Positions 14,701 to 27,948 are shown, counted from the first letter of the stretch. The stretch is 64,000 bases of DNA from Rhea pennata (GCF_028389875.1 NC_084663.1:215040876-215104875), one strand, 5' to 3'. The notes: generated from the sequence alone by a model not told the origin. Numbers and translations are program-made.

Positions 14701-17700
14701 TCCTTGAGTGAACATGGAGGGCATGCTCACCTTGACTGGAGGCATCCCCAAATAATCGGTCACGGACTGAGACTTTCAAGCATGGAGGGAGCTGCTTTTC
14801 CGGACTGTAATGATCTGCTTTGGGATGCAAATCCCCCTCTTGACAAGCTGTAAGAAAAGCAAATACATATTACTAAGCCCATTAGATTATGTCCACACTT
14901 AGTGCAAAGAGACTCCTTCCTATGAACAATTAAGTCATGAAGGACTTTGTAACCTTCATATGAACAAATCCACTTGGTTTGTTGTGGGGAGGCCATGTGT
15001 GAAATGTATTCTGACTTCCATTGCATACCTTATTGCTACCACTTACAGCTTGTCAGCTCCTGATGTGTTAGTGTTCTGAGGAGATGCCGTATAAAACAAT
15101 CAGGGGGTTTTTTTAGATCTGGAGAAGCCCTAGCATGGGTGAAAACAAGTTGCCTTTTGTTTTAAGCCTTTCTGTCCTCCTAGCAATGAACTTGAAAGTT
15201 ATTCTAATCAGCCTTTGTATTAGAGCATTAAATTATAGCTGTTTTTCAGATTTTATTAAATCTTTGAGTCATTTTCTTTTTGGCTGAGCAAACAAACTAG
15301 GCAACCTTCCTTTTAACTTTTCCATTTACTAGGTGCAGTGCCATCAGGTTTTTCAGTTCCTGTGAATGTTTTGTCAGGAAAGCCACTTTTGATGTCTTTG
15401 AGTCTCAAATTGTTGTGGTCTTCAGTAGAGTTCAGGCCTTAGCTCTGCTGTTGCTTAGTTTTTTTGTGACTGGTGTGAGCCAGCATTCACATATTGCAGT
15501 GACAACTTGTGTATAAGAACCTGGAGGTGGGTGCCTTACGGAAAAGCCAGGGAAATTGCTCCTTGCCCTGTAGTAGCTATGCTTCAGAGAGAGTCTGAAT
15601 CTTGTTGTTTGTGTTTGATGTTGTTAATCTCTGTCTTGGTCAATAGGGCTTGGTTATTTTCCTCTCTTTAATTGGAAAAGACTTCTCCTTTCAAAACTGC
15701 TAATTCCTTAATCTACACTTCCATGCAAGAGGATTTGCCAGTTCTGTCACCTTAAATCTCCCACCAACTGATGTCAATGTAAAATGTTCTCTTCAGTTAT
15801 TTTTGTTCTTGTTAATGAGCATTTTCTGTTAATAGAAAGGGAACTTAGGTGTTTGTTCAGGAAACCATTGGCTTGTGTGATTTCCAGTATTGGTACGTAA
15901 GCAAATACACTGGTCACAGTTACTTCTGGGTTAAAGTCATAGAATCAGTAATGTTGGAAGGGACCTCTGGAGATCATCTAGGCCAACCTCCCTGCTCAAG
16001 CAGGGTCACCTAGAGCATGTTAGACAGGGTTGCATCCAGGCGGGCCTTGAAGATCTCCACAGAAGGAGACTCCACCACCTCTCTGGGCAACCTGGTCCAG
16101 TGCTCCATCATTCTCACAGGGAAGAAATTCCCCCTCACGGTCAGGCAGAACTTCCTGTGCTTCAATTTCTGCCCTTTGCCTCTTGTCCTGTCACATGGGA
16201 CAACTGAAAAGAGTTTGTCCCCATCTCCTTGACACTCTCCCTTCAGGTACTTATACATATTAATAAGATCCCCCCTCAGTCTTCTCTCCTCCAGGCTAAA
16301 CAGGCCCAGCTCTTGCAGCCTTTCCTCATAGGGCAGGTGCTCCAGCCCTATCATCATCTTTGTAGCCCTACGCTGGACTCTTTCCAGTAGCTCCATGTCT
16401 CTCTTGTACTAGATGGAGAAGACTGAAGGCAAATGTGTGGGGTGGGATCATTAGCACTGGGATGGAGGGAGTGAGCAGACAATTTGGAGCAGGACATCTG
16501 GCTTGGATCTGCATTTTCTCTTCCCGTTTTGCAAGTCTGCTTCAGAAACGTATCAAGGTAGAAATGCCGACTGTGTGTTTCTCTCAATTTGGCAGAGATG
16601 TTGGAAACGTGGTTGAAGCTCTGTATGGGGACCTCCCTCCCCCTATCATGCTGATTGGGCACAGCATGGGTGGTGCCATTGCAGTGCACACAGCGGCGGC
16701 AAATTTGGTGCCAAGTTTACTGGGTTTGTGCATGATAGATGTAGTGGAAGGTAAGTGTGTGTACCCTTGGATATGGTTGTCTTTCGTACTGATCTGTTTT
16801 TGATTATCCCCAAATCCCTGAGTACAGAGAATTTTGCTCGGTTGTTAAACCAGTTCCAATTCCGTCTTCTTAACAGATGTTACCTGCATAAAATAGTCTT
16901 TCTAGTGTGATCCCTCCTTTTGCTTTTCCCAGGTGGGCTCTGCTTTTTTACCATTAATTTACTTGCAGTACTTTCTTGTTAGCAGGGAGGGGTGCTGGAG
17001 GAGTGCTTTTTTCTTTTTCTTTTCTCTCTCTCTCTCTTTTTTTTTTTTTTTGAATAATGCATGATGCTGATGAAAGTTTACTGCTTTTTTGAACTTACTA
17101 TTTGAACTAGTAGAACATTCAGATACTAATTTTCTAATATAGGAGCAGGTATGACTAGAAGACTTAGGACTGTACTTTTCTCAACTGCCTTAAATCCCCA
17201 GTGAGCCCCAGCTCTCTCAGGGTATTCTCTGGTAGCCAGTCCCATTTAAAGGGCCAAGCCAATTTATCAGATGTCGTAAAGTAAAAATATTTTATTTTTA
17301 GGTACAGCCATGGATGCACTGAACAGCATGCAGAACTTCTTAAGGAGTCGTCCCAAAACGTTCAAGTCGCTTGAGAATGCAATTGAGTGGAGGTAATGCA
17401 TGGGCTTAGGTACTCTCTAAAATCACTTTCCTTTTTAGCCGGACTCGTGAGGGAAACAAGGTGTATATGATTTATCTGTTTTCTCCCAGCTCACTTCCCC
17501 AACTATCATTACCAATTCCTTGGTTGATTTGACAAGGAGAGAGAGAGGTCTCGAGGATAATTCATTTTCTGGGAGAGTTGATTAGGTAATGGAGAAGGAG
17601 CCTCTAAGAGCTTTAACTAAGAGGAAGCTTCACTGGTCTTAATTACAACCTCCTTGTAAATGTCCCATCTGTTTGGAATGTCTCACTGTTCTTTTCTATC

Positions 17701-20700
17701 TGTAAGAAATGGGACTTGCTAATTCTCATGCAGAAGAAATTACACCTTCAGCAGTTGAGTTTGAAAAGACAAGACGTTGTGGTTAGGTTTGTAGATTGGA
17801 GAGCAGAAAGTCTAGTTCCATCTCTGAATACCAGCATAGTTTTTCCCTCTTCCTGTGTCAACAATGAAGTGGGTATAACCTTATTTCACTTTTTCTTGTC
17901 AGCAGTTCTCCCCTGTAATGAAATACACAAGTCACAATGACTTAGAGGATTCAAATAAGTCATCACGTAGTGTGAGCCATGTATCTGTATTCAGAATGAC
18001 TTCTGAGAACAGATGATTTGGGGATGGTTTGGGGAAATTGTGAACTGTAAAGGGTTTTTGCTCCAATTTCTGGGCCTGCTAGTTACTTAAAAATGTACCT
18101 GTTTGACTTCCATTTTGTAACTATTTCTGCCTTTCTTCTATTTTTTTTCTAGTGTAAAAAGTGGACAAATAAGAAATCTTGAATCTGCAAGAGTTTCTAT
18201 GGTCGGTCAAGTCAAACAGTAGGTTGTTTTTTCTTTGAACTATTCTTCAAATATTCTTGTATGTTTTACAATACCCATATGACAACACATAAAGGTACCT
18301 GAAAGTGAATATTTTTTCTAGCAAATGCAGGTGTCATTTGGTCACAGGTGATATCCACAGCACCACTGAAGCATAGTTATGGCACTCTGAGAAAAACTGA
18401 CCAAAATTTCACTGGGGCAGAGGACTCCACCAAGACCTATGTTTTAAAAAGTTAACTGCTGTTGGTTGTGTTATTCCTTGTTTTGGCTGCCTTTTTATAT
18501 ACATTAAGGAAATAAATATTAGTCTGAGGTCACTTCAGAGATGTTGGCCTTCTGGGTATCTTTCACTTCTTACTAGGAACTGCTTAACTGTCCATTGCGT
18601 TTTAGGAGTGGTCCATGGTGAGTTGGGGGGGGCGAGCAGATCAAAGTGACCTGCCTGTGCTGTTGCAATCCTTGACACATCTGGAGCCTTTACAGATGTG
18701 TCTCATACTCTGTAAAGAGAAGCTGCTGCTTACTTGACTTCCTCCTCTTCCTTTAAGTAGCTGTTGACGCTCACATTTGCACTGGGGTATGTTTGCTGCA
18801 CAAGCACTCTGTCCTGTGGCTAGTCCTGTCTGCGTCTTTGATGCACAGCCACTCTTGCACTTGGCAGGGGGGATTTTTCTCAGCCAGTATCTGAGAAATT
18901 GCTGACTGCTCGAGGTTAAAACATGCTTTTTTGTTTTGTTTTGTTTTGGAAGGAATCGGTTTCTAGTTTTATTTTCACAGGTGTGAAGGAGCTGCCAGTC
19001 CTGAATGTCCTAAAGCCATAGTGGAGGGCATTATTGAAGAGGAAGAGGAGGAAGATGATGATGATGAAGGGGGAGGCTCTGTCAACAAAAGGAAGAAAGA
19101 AGATGACACAGAGGTAGGGAGTTTCTTGTTGTATTTTCAATTCATTTGTGTCTTTGCATGAAACTCCCATGCAGGAAAAGTAGCTAGCATTTATCTAAAT
19201 CATGGATTTAGATATAAATTTAGATATAAATATATAAATATATATATATCCAAAATAAATGGGAGCAACTCCAGTGACCTGAAATATTATTCTGGGGCTA
19301 TTATTTTCTTTATGGTCTTGCGCTATTGATTCCATCTTGAATGATCAATTTAAAGTGTGTGTTAGCGTGTGTGTTTAGTTTTCTTTTCTCAAATGTTTAC
19401 AGATTTAGTGCATATGGCCTGAAATGAGACTTCTGTCCTGAAGGAAGAATGCTCTTCTCTGAGCCTTGGTGGTATTTTGCTCATTACAAAGACTCATTAG
19501 CATTCAGGAGGTCATACAGCCGGTTGCAGCCTAGGAGTCTGAAGTACTCAGGGGAAATAGTTGTAGCCAACTTGGCACCTTGTGTTTCCATGTCGTCCAG
19601 GCCTTGCGGAGAGCCGGGTCTGAATATTCTGACTATTCATGAGCTATCTCTGCTAGTGAAAAAAAAGGATAAATTGAGAGCCCTGAAAACTGCAGGGCTG
19701 TTTGTAGCTGCTGCTGCTGCCGCTTTTCTTGCTCCCTACTTCTGTGCTTTGGCTGTGATACGGAGAGAAACTGTCACGTGGAAGAGAAATTTAGAAGCAA
19801 GAAGAATTGTCTGCTGGGAGTGTAATCCACCAGAGGGAGCCAGTATTTTTTTAAAAAAACTGTGGCACCGAGAGTTCATTTTGCTTGAGCTGTTTTACTG
19901 ATTTCTAATGCAGAGCTCTTTCCGTTTCCGGCAGACGAAGAAAGAGCACCTATACACGTGGCGAATTGAATTGGCGAAAACAGAAAAGTACTGGGATGGT
20001 TGGTTCAGGGGTTTATCTAACCTCTTCCTAAGCTGTCCAACTCCAAAGCTGTTGCTTTTAGCTGGTAGGTATCTCTTCCAGTTTTGTCTGTTCAATGGCT
20101 CTTCGCTTCAGTGGTGTTTCATCTGTTTGTTAGAAAATAGGGTTGGCATTTGGCTATTGTTTTGCGCTGAGAATAGCAGACCATCTCTTCCATCCTGGTT
20201 TTCCTATGTATCTTGAAATACCATAAACCAGTTCATTTGATTTTTTTTTCCATGCAGATTTGGAATTAGATCAGAGCCTCTGATATCAAAATAGCATATA
20301 ATGACATACTGTGTATTGCTGCTGTTGGACAGGTGTTTTTATTGTATGGCTGAGATGGCGCTGAACAAACAGGACCCTTTCAAGCAGCTCTTCAGCCTCC
20401 ACTACTGTTACCTTTTCCTACAGATGTAGGCTGTATTTGAACTTACACCCAAAAGTCAGTGTCACTGTTCTACAGCCAGCTATAGGCTCTTTTGGGGCCC
20501 TGATAGGGAATACAGAGCTTAACCAAGCTAAATACCCTTTTCACTTGTAGAGAAGGATATGTTTTTTACATTTTTGACTAGAATCTTTCCTGTCACTCTA
20601 CTCTCCTGAAATGCATCAGTGAAGCATCCTAGCGGGTATCAGAGATGATGTGTCTTTTACATTTTTCACACCAGATGTCTCTTTCAAAATCTCTAGTAAA

Positions 20701-23700
20701 GCTCTGCTTTGACAGTTGTATTCTCTCTGGCTTTTCACCAATACCTCTGTTTATTTGAATGTAGGTGTTGACAGACTGGATAAAGATCTAACAATTGGAC
20801 AGATGCAAGGTAAATATTTAATATTGTTACTGTAATGCTCTTTTTGGATGATAGCTTGTTGCCATGGGTACCTGAACAAGAGACAGCTGGAATGGTCTCT
20901 TACCAGGTGCAGTCTGTATTAAAACAAATGTGCATTAAAGAATTTAGTCCATTCCAAAGTGATTCCTGACTGTCTGTGGTTGTAGAAGAGATGGAAAAGT
21001 TGAGAAGGAAAGGGTCTAATTAGTACTTGTGCAGAGCTGTTGGCATGGTTTTTGTTCAGTCTAGTGTTAAGTGTTTCCAGTAATGGGGCTGCCACACTTA
21101 TCTTGGGGGATCAGGATAATTGTGAGGATTTCTTTCTAATCTGTTTTTCCCTTTTTAATGTCATTGCTGTTGCTCCTAGCTAGAACATTTGGGACCATCC
21201 AAAACCATCTGGTTTCCTGTTATTTCTGGCAGGCATCAAATAAAGATTAAGCATCTCCATGGATGCATTTTTCCTTCTGGTTTCACAAATTTCCAGAGCA
21301 ATCGGTACTGGGAAGTAACATGGGTAGTAGGATAGTCATCATGTTAAGGTAGATCTGATAGTAGTCTCAACTCTGAAAGATGGTCTCACCTATCACCTTC
21401 TCACAAGAAGTTCTAAAAGATTTTGCTTCATGTTGGCTCCCAGGAACCTACTCTAAGTACAGCTGGGGAAAATGAATTAAGCAGACAATTCTTGCTTTCT
21501 GTTTGAACTGTCTGACGTGTGTATTGTGGAGTTTGCCTGAAATGCATCTGACTTCCTTAATCCCTCTTCACCAGGGGAAGAGAGATTTTTACAAACAAAC
21601 CGTGGTTTGTTTGTAGAGAATGAGAGATCCTTTTTAGAAGAGTTCATAAATTCAGAGTGCTTTTAAGGGTTTGGTGTCTTTAGTCCTACTATTTAGTCTT
21701 AGAGTAGATGTCCCCCATATTCACAAAAATTACCTGCCTAAACTATTGCTGATAGAAATCAAGACCACTTAAAAAGCTGCTCCGGTGACTCTTTTCATCT
21801 GCAGGGAAGTTTCAGATGCAAGTCCTCCCGCAATGTGGCCATGCGGTCCATGAAGATGCTCCAGACAAGGTGAGCTCCACTGCAGCAGTGAGGCTAGATA
21901 GGTCACGGTTTTCACAGCTTAGGTGCTGAAGAGTTCTACCACTTCTGAAGCTGCGATTATACTTCAAGGACTTTTTTGGCAATATCGTAACTGGCTATTC
22001 ACAAAGCAACTTGGGTTAAATCATATTCTTTAAGCGAGCTTGAAAGCCTGGGCTGAGATGCAGCGTGCCTATGTAACTTGAGACGTGGGGCTTGGCTTGG
22101 TTATAGATTTAACACGCAAGCTGGTAGTGATGTAACTAGCTTATCAGATGGAATGTGGGCTGATTTATCCTCCCTGCCTTTTCTCTTCAAATTTTCCACT
22201 CCCTCTAGTGTTAAGCTGCAGCTTTTGGAGTTGGTCTGTATTTTGCCAAGTTGGGTGGCTCACATTTTCCAAATATGAAACAAATGTGCTTGGAGTGGTT
22301 TACAGACAGTCAGAGCAGCAGTAGTTGCATATATTGCTGAGCTTAGTGTCTAGAGAGACACAGAAATGTGATACACAAATGGAGACTGTGGTTGGAAACA
22401 CCTGGTTTTGTTCCATGCTGACTGCCATGAATGTAAAACTCAATCTCTTTGTGCTTCAGTTTACCAATGTGAAATAGGGATTGTTATCTAAACATAGTGA
22501 GCTCTTAAATTATTTTTCTTTATATTATAAATTGTAAATATTATTATTACTGTCAGCTTACTGTATTGGGTTATTCTTTATAAGAATAACTTAATAGTGA
22601 TTCAGCCTGACCTTTTTACCTACTAAATTTAGACATTATTTTAAAAGTACTGCAAGAGATAGCAAAAAGTTTTTCCAGCTCTTGATTGTGTGGTGAGTGT
22701 CAGAGTAATGGTGGAAGTGTGTAGTTACTTTATGGTACTGTAACATAGAGCTTCTAGTTTTAAAGAAACAAACTTGACCACTGCATGGCGGGTCCTGAGG
22801 AGAGGTACTGTTGCTGCCATTGCGCAGCCTTTGATAACTGGCCGAATTTCTTGTTGTCTTCATGTCCCTTTAAATTCTGATCAATTTTGCCTTTCTCAGG
22901 TTGCTGAAGCTGTTGCGACGTTCCTGATCCGTCACAGGTTTACAGAGCCCATCGGTGGATTCCAGTGGTAAGTCTGCGGGTGCTAGAACTGTGCAGTCCT
23001 TGAAATAGAGTTCTTGCTCTTACTGTGTGAATTTGTGGCTCTCAGTGTGGGAGGTAGCTTGGAGTTTTGGCGTAATGCTGAAAGCAGCATGTAAACAAAC
23101 AGCTTTAAATCATAGCCTGTAGTGTATTTGATGTTTGTGTTCAGTCTAAACTTTTCACATATTAATTTGTGTTAATAAAATCTCCTTCCATGGAAGGAAG
23201 GAGAGAAGCAGATCATACCTGGCTGATTTCTTTATAACCTCCTGGAAGGCAAAATTGCAAGCTTTCTGTTACTTAGTTTGAATAGTATTTATTTAAATAG
23301 TCAAGTCCCTGTATCTTGGAAGCAATTTGCACCATATTTCTTTGGCCAAGAAATATCAGTGAAATTAGAAAGATAAAGCTGTGTGCTTCATCTTGCAGAC
23401 TTTATACTTACCTCCTGTGTTTTCTTATCAGAATGAACTACAGCAGCCAGGCCTCTGCAGTCAGCCATACAGCAATGAGAGTAGGTGGTGAGTGATAGAG
23501 TTACAAGGTTGACTGAAAAGGCTCCTGCAGTCTCAGTTACAGTACCATATTGCCCTAAAGGCAATAACTAAACCAGTGCTTAGAAGGTATTGATCTATTT
23601 TAGAGTCATCTTTCAGGTGAGTGGTAGAGTAAGCCAAGCATGTTTCCTCAGCAGCCCTGAAAAATCTCGCTGCTTTTACTTAAGAATTCCTTTGACAGAA

Positions 23701-24291
23701 ATTGTAAGCCCTAAAATGCGTAATTATAGGACTGGCAATACTAGAAAGGGTATTGCTGAGTGATCTGTTTCTCTCTTTTTCCCCTTTATGCTATGCCCTT
23801 GGGGGTGAAACAGTGCAGTCAGGAGTGCATATTTTAAATCCAATGAAAGGATATAGTGTAGGAAGATATGTAAATGATGAGGGAAGGGAGAAGACCAAAA
23901 GACTGTACTGCGTTATAATTTCAAATCCCTACCGGGTATTTGGCAACCTGTGCTATTGCTGCAAGTCTTTAAAGACAGCTAGCCTGTTGCTTCTGCTCTT
24001 GTGGTTGCAGCAACAGCAGCTTTAAAACAGAAGGCCTGGAGGAACTGAGGTGGCTTGCTAGCCATACTGTCTGATATAAAAAGCTTTTGTGCTTCCTACT
24101 GTTACGTATCTTACAAGTTACAGCTGAGTGCAGCAATGTTGATTTTAACCTACATGATAGATTTCATTTACTTTGGATATTTAACTTTAGGGTGCTAGAG
24201 CATCAAATATTTGCAGAGAATACTTGAATTTTAATGTATGACGTTTTCTCCTCTCTCTTTTTTCCCTCCTAGTGTGTTTCCTGCTTGTTAA
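5715..24291 (+). CDS. PPME1: Protein phosphatase methylesterase 1 (PPME1), 13 exons, 5'-partial
   Basis: This alpha/beta-hydrolase removes the methyl ester from the C-terminal leucine of the PP2A catalytic subunit. Exons: 5715-5808, 10997-11089, 13605-13662, 14244-14295, 16596-16750, 17302-17392, 18153-18218, 18981-19113, 19935-20064, 20765-20809, 21805-21869, 22900-22967 and 24273-24291 (stop TAA). All join in frame to 355 residues, matching human PPME1 from its PGRKRDFSP segment to the end. Visible motifs are the oxyanion-region [10 protein letters not shown], the nucleophile elbow GHSMGG (exon at 16596), the family's acid residue within CMIDVVEG, and the catalytic His in CGHAVHED (exon at 21805). 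An acidic run of Glu and Asp followed by KRKKED lies in the exon at 18981 and is about three residues longer than human. The protein ends CVFPAC. The first intron in the window is AT-AC; the others look GT-AG. Exon 1 is outside the window. Confidence 0.97.
5809..10996 (+). other. PPME1: U12-type AT-AC intron of PPME1
   Basis: The intron starts ATATCCTTTT directly after the GKD codons and ends in AC directly before the TFRIY codons, in phase 0. The donor matches the minor-spliceosome consensus ATATCCTT exactly. A branch-point-like TTCTTAAC lies at 10980-10987, with its adenosine about 10 bases before the acceptor, which is the usual U12 spacing. No AG acceptor gives the conserved protein join. 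A long CR1 LINE sits inside the intron at 7819 to about 9990. Family conservation supports the exon ends; use of the minor spliceosome is inferred from the motifs. Confidence 0.93.
7819..9990 (-). mobile_element. CR1 LINE, 5'-truncated and internally deleted
   Basis: Read on the minus strand, this is a non-LTR retrotransposon of the CR1 family. Its 3' end at 7819 carries the characteristic avian CR1 tail. Fragments in order from 9913 downward are: endonuclease C-terminal part with the GDFNHPD motif (about 9913-9620), the basic linker region (about 9436-8990, [18 protein letters not shown]), then the 3' portion of the reverse-transcriptase ORF (about 8400-7894, [37 protein letters not shown]). 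The core reverse-transcriptase domain is missing, so the element lost an internal segment near 8950-9000 besides its 5' end. Frames are interrupted, so it is dead. The exact 5' boundary is approximate. Confidence 0.93.
15938..16410 (-). mobile_element. CR1 LINE, short 3' fragment
   Basis: A 473-bp 5'-truncated CR1 copy in the same orientation as the larger one. It contains the 3' end of the reverse-transcriptase ORF ([33 protein letters not shown]) and the CR1 3' end at 15938. About 128 codons from 16396 to 16010 are uninterrupted, so this copy looks younger than the one at 7.8-10 kb. It inserted only about 185 bp upstream of the PPME1 exon carrying the catalytic serine, leaving that acceptor intact. 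Confidence 0.93.
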
Positions 24292-24346
24292 TACCCTGGT
24301 GTTCTCGTTAATACCCCGGTGTTCTTCAGCACTGAGTCCCATTGTA

Positions 24347-24352
24347 AATAAA
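24347..24352 (+). terminator. PPME1: Candidate PPME1 poly(A) signal AATAAA
   Basis: A canonical AATAAA lies 56 bases after the PPME1 stop codon. I know of no reason it must be the only one; a longer 3' UTR is possible because gene-free AT-rich sequence continues for about 1.9 kb. Confidence 0.5.
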
Positions 24353-26279
24353 CTGCACCAGAGGCCACTGTGATGTATCCATATCCTTTCATCTCTCCAG
24401 TTCAGCAGCAATGAGAAGTTGGTGTGAGATTCATCCCCTAGAACTAGTTCTCCAGGATGTGTAAATGGTTAGGGACTTCCTTGCTGGGAAGCAGCTTGTG
24501 TTGAAGATCATGCAAAGCTCTCCAGACCTGTGGAAGCAGGCTCCTCTCTGCTGCCGCAAGGAAAGACCTCCTGAAATCCCGAGTAGTCAGTCATACCAAT
24601 CTCCGTGAATTCTCAGGCTTTTTTGGACCCAACTGCAAAGGGGCTGTTGGAAGTCCAGATCCACAGAGGGCATTGCAGCAAATCCAAAGGCTTCAGGATT
24701 TCTCCATGGAATCGCCTAATCGTCTTTGAAATGCCCCTTAGGTTTGTTTTGTTTTTTTTTTTTTTTAATATATGTATTTCTTTCCCCCAAAGCAGACAAG
24801 GAATTGGCTTCATTGGGAGCTCAGGGTTCATCTCACCAAGGCCAGCCTTAAGGGTTAAGCTGTGGGAAGAGCCCAGATGCTACTTTCCTGTTCAAATTTG
24901 GACAGGAGTGTGAAGCAGAAAGGTGGGAGGGGGGTCTGGGAGCTCCATTTCAGAGAGTCTTGCAGCCTTCTCAACATTTGTTTCAGGTTCTCAGTGAGAC
25001 ACATAGCCTCAGTAACTCAGTCCACTGCGGGCGTGTAACAGGCAGGGGACTCTGGCCCGCGGTCATGGGGAAGACCCAAGAGCAGCGGTAACAATGTGAT
25101 CAACAGGCCCTTTGCCTATTTGGCCGTTCCCTGCCTCCGGAGTGGGTTTGTGCTTCCCTTCTTGTTGCCGCTACACTCAACTGAGCGGAGACCAGCACCT
25201 TTTGGATGAAAAGATGCAAAAACGTGCAGCAGATACAATATTGGAAGAGCCTGGAGTCAGTCCTGCTAATGTTGGCACAGGGTTGTAGGCAACTGCTTAC
25301 TGGGTAATGCTCCTCCCCAGTACTGGAGGAAAGACACTTCCTTGACTTTTCACTGATGCTTCCTAGACGTTTTGCTGCCTGCCTGCCGTGTTTCCATGTA
25401 AAAGCAGTAGTTACACAGAGAGCTGTTCTTCAGGGTTTGTCCCTAGGCGGTTTGTCAGATTGGTTTCACTTCTCCTTAAAAAAAAAAAAAAAAACAACAA
25501 CAAAAAAAGACCCCCCAAAACCCCCTCACTCCCGAGCATAAGAGCAGACACGTTTTGGAGCTGTTTTCCTCTCTATGTTGCTGGTCTTCTGAATTTTTTT
25601 TTTTTTTTCTTGCCTTGCATCCGTAGCGCGCTCGTGCTGTATGATGAAAGCGGTGTTTCAACGCTGCTTTGCTGAAGCATAGGTCTGCTGCTGGCCTGGT
25701 CGCGGGAGCTGCAGTGGGTGGCTGTAAATACGTCCGGTGCCAAGAGCCGTAACGACCGCTTTGCGTTTGGGAGGTGCAGGTGGGGGAAGAGGGAGCGCCG
25801 TGAAGAGCTGCTGAAGGCCAGCTGACCGCGGGGATTTATCCCGACAGAGAGCTGCTGTTCTCTTCCGCTTCGCTCGCGGGTGAGGCCTGGGCGCAGCAAG
25901 CTGGGGCCTCGCTCTGTGTCCCTTCGCTGACGCACTGGGGCAGGAGCCGCCTGAACTGGAAACAGGAAAGCCCAGTTCCAGAGAGCGCCGCTTGCCCCTG
26001 GCCCGTAGGCTGTTGGCACGCAGGTGTTGAAAGAGCAGTTTGTGGCTCCTGGCGTTTTTTCTCCGTAAGTCACCGTGTTAATTATTGTATTAGTTTACTG
26101 TGACCTTGATAACGTCCATCCCGGTTTTAGCTGCGAGCCGATTAAAACGGTCTGCAGCGGCCGAGTTCTGAAATTAAATTCTGGAGAAGCACGACTTTGT
26201 CCAGATGCATCCTGGAGACTGGCAAGATCCTCGGTCCTTCCCAGATCGCTCCTGTGGCTAAATCATTAGAAACTAAACG
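24353..26279. other. Intergenic or PPME1 3' UTR sequence; nothing recognised
   Basis: This lies between the converging 3' ends of PPME1 and P4HA3. It holds an A-rich run at about 25478-25508 followed by a C-rich run, and T-runs near 24758-24768 and 25587-25608. GC content rises toward the right. No open frame resembles a known protein. Confidence 0.5.
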
Positions 26280-27400
26280 AGCAGAGCGTGGCTCCCGAGT
26301 CTTATTCCGCGGGGTCCTTGGGCACGTGCCGGCTGTCGGAGCTGCGGGCGCCGGAGCGGCTCGGAGGCTGCGGCGTCGCGCGCGTGCGCGCCGGTGGGGT
26401 GCCGCTCTCGTTCGCTTCTGCGGCTTTCGAGCCCTCTGAAATTTCGGAAAGCGGGGCAGAACCCGCTGCTTCGCGTTTGCGTTTGGGACGCGAGCGAGGG
26501 AGCGAATGCGCCGCGGCGTTGCTCCACGCCGGGCGCTCGGCCCCGGACGGATGCGGTGGCAGAGCGAGGATCCCGCCTGCTCCGGGGGGGGATTCTGCGC
26601 GCCCGGGGCAGTCTGCGCTTCCCCCCGAAACACTAACGCTCCTGCGGCAATTTCTCCTCCCTTTTCGGGGAGGAAGGAGCTACAGGCAGAGAGGAATTGT
26701 CCTTCGGTAAAAGCGCAGGCTGGCGGTCGCGGTGACTGCAGAGGCAAGAAATGCTCTTTTCTGACTCATTTGAAATTGGGAAATCTCAACAATCTCCCCC
26801 TCAATTCCCGGCTTTTCCCTGCGGTTTTTCAGAGCCTTCGGCTTCTGACTGTTGCTGAGTAAGAGCAGCGACACGGGAAGAGGCTGCTTGAACTCGGAGG
26901 GTGCCGTTGGCATGCTGGGGCTTCTGGATATTTAGAAACCCCTCTCGATCCCTTGGGTCTGGCTGTCGGATTGCGGATCGGTGGAAACTTCCACAACGGC
27001 AGACCCCAAGGCTCGGCAGAAGACGCAGTTTGCGAGGCGGGCTCGTTCAAGGGCTGACTCCGTAAATTTCTACTTTTTTTTTACTTATTTCCGAAGTCAG
27101 ACGCGGGATCGGTTTCGCCAGCCCCCGCGGCTCGGTGACGCACGGATCCCGGGAGCGTCGGGCAGGGCTGGGGGCAGAGGCGCCACTTCCCGCGCCGCGG
27201 AAGCGCGGTTTCGCTTTGCCCCGGAGCCTGCGAGACCCCAGCGGCCCGTTACGAGTATCGGCGCTTTTTTTTTTTTTTTTTTGGCACCCTTTAAAACCCA
27301 AACCCGAGCGGTTTAGTAAAGAAAAGGCCCGTCTGCCGGGCGACGCCGCGAGGCAGAGCTGCGGGGCCCGGCCCAGCGCCCCTGTGCTAGGGGCACGGGT
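26280..27400. promoter_or_regulatory. Orphan CpG island between convergent genes
   Basis: The sequence is GC-rich and packed with CpG, including an alternating GCGCGCGTGCGCGC stretch near 26377-26391 that resembles an NRF1-type site. It lies downstream of both neighbouring genes: PPME1 ends at 24291 and P4HA3 ends at 27949 reading leftward. Open frames across it on both strands (for example 26747-26142 minus) have no recognisable domain and look like GC-driven chance frames. It may be the promoter of an unannotated transcript, an unmethylated intergenic island, or simply part of the GC-rich block. Confidence 0.5.
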
Positions 27401-27401
27401 G

Positions 27402-27430
27402 GATGGACGGACAGACAGATGGACGGACGG
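27402..27430. repeat. Short GGAC/GGAT tetranucleotide repeat
   Basis: About 29 bases of imperfect GGAC, GACA and GATG units (GGATGGACGGACAGACAGAT and on). It is a plain microsatellite in GC-rich intergenic DNA, downstream of P4HA3. Confidence 0.7.
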
Positions 27431-27805
27431 CTCCCGCGGCCCCTTCGCTGGTGGCGCCGATCTGGCTGCCAGCTCTTGCCTTTGGGCAAGGAGAGCGTCT
27501 TGGCTTTGCGAAGCTCTGGCGCAATGCGAATGTTAACTCTGAAGCAGACTGATTACCACGGCAATACCGTATCCCTTGCTCCCTGCGGGCCCTTCTCAAG
27601 GGAGTCTTGCGGGCGTTTTTTAATCTGAGGTTACGAGAAGGAGCAAAGGGGACTGAGAGCAAATTTGGGGTCACAGCTGGAATCTGAGGTGCGGGGCAGT
27701 GGGGGGACACGGACTGCCTGCCCCCGCCGGAGCCTGGCAGGGCGCCCCACGGCGCAGCCCGGCGGAAGACACTTCTCCCAGACTCCGTTTCGGCCTCCTT
27801 TTGGC

Positions 27806-27811
27806 TTTATT
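27806..27811 (-). terminator. P4HA3: Candidate P4HA3 poly(A) signal AATAAA
   Basis: On the minus strand AATAAA lies about 138 bases past the P4HA3 stop codon and is the first canonical signal met. It would give a short 3' UTR. Confidence 0.6.
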
Positions 27812-27948
27812 TCCACCAGATTCGGGAGCGACGGGGTTGTCGCCAGCGCCCGCCGCGGGCGGCCGGCCCCGGCCCTGCGCAAAGACCCCCCCCGTGGTGG
27901 GGGGCTTTCGCCCGGGCTGGGCAGAGGGTCCTCAGTCCCACGCCGCGC

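Noticed and set aside
26142-26747. 201-codon minus-strand frame in the CpG island
   Set aside because: No recognisable domain; overlapping open frames on both strands show this is GC-rich sequence with few stops. The island is reported as regulatory instead.
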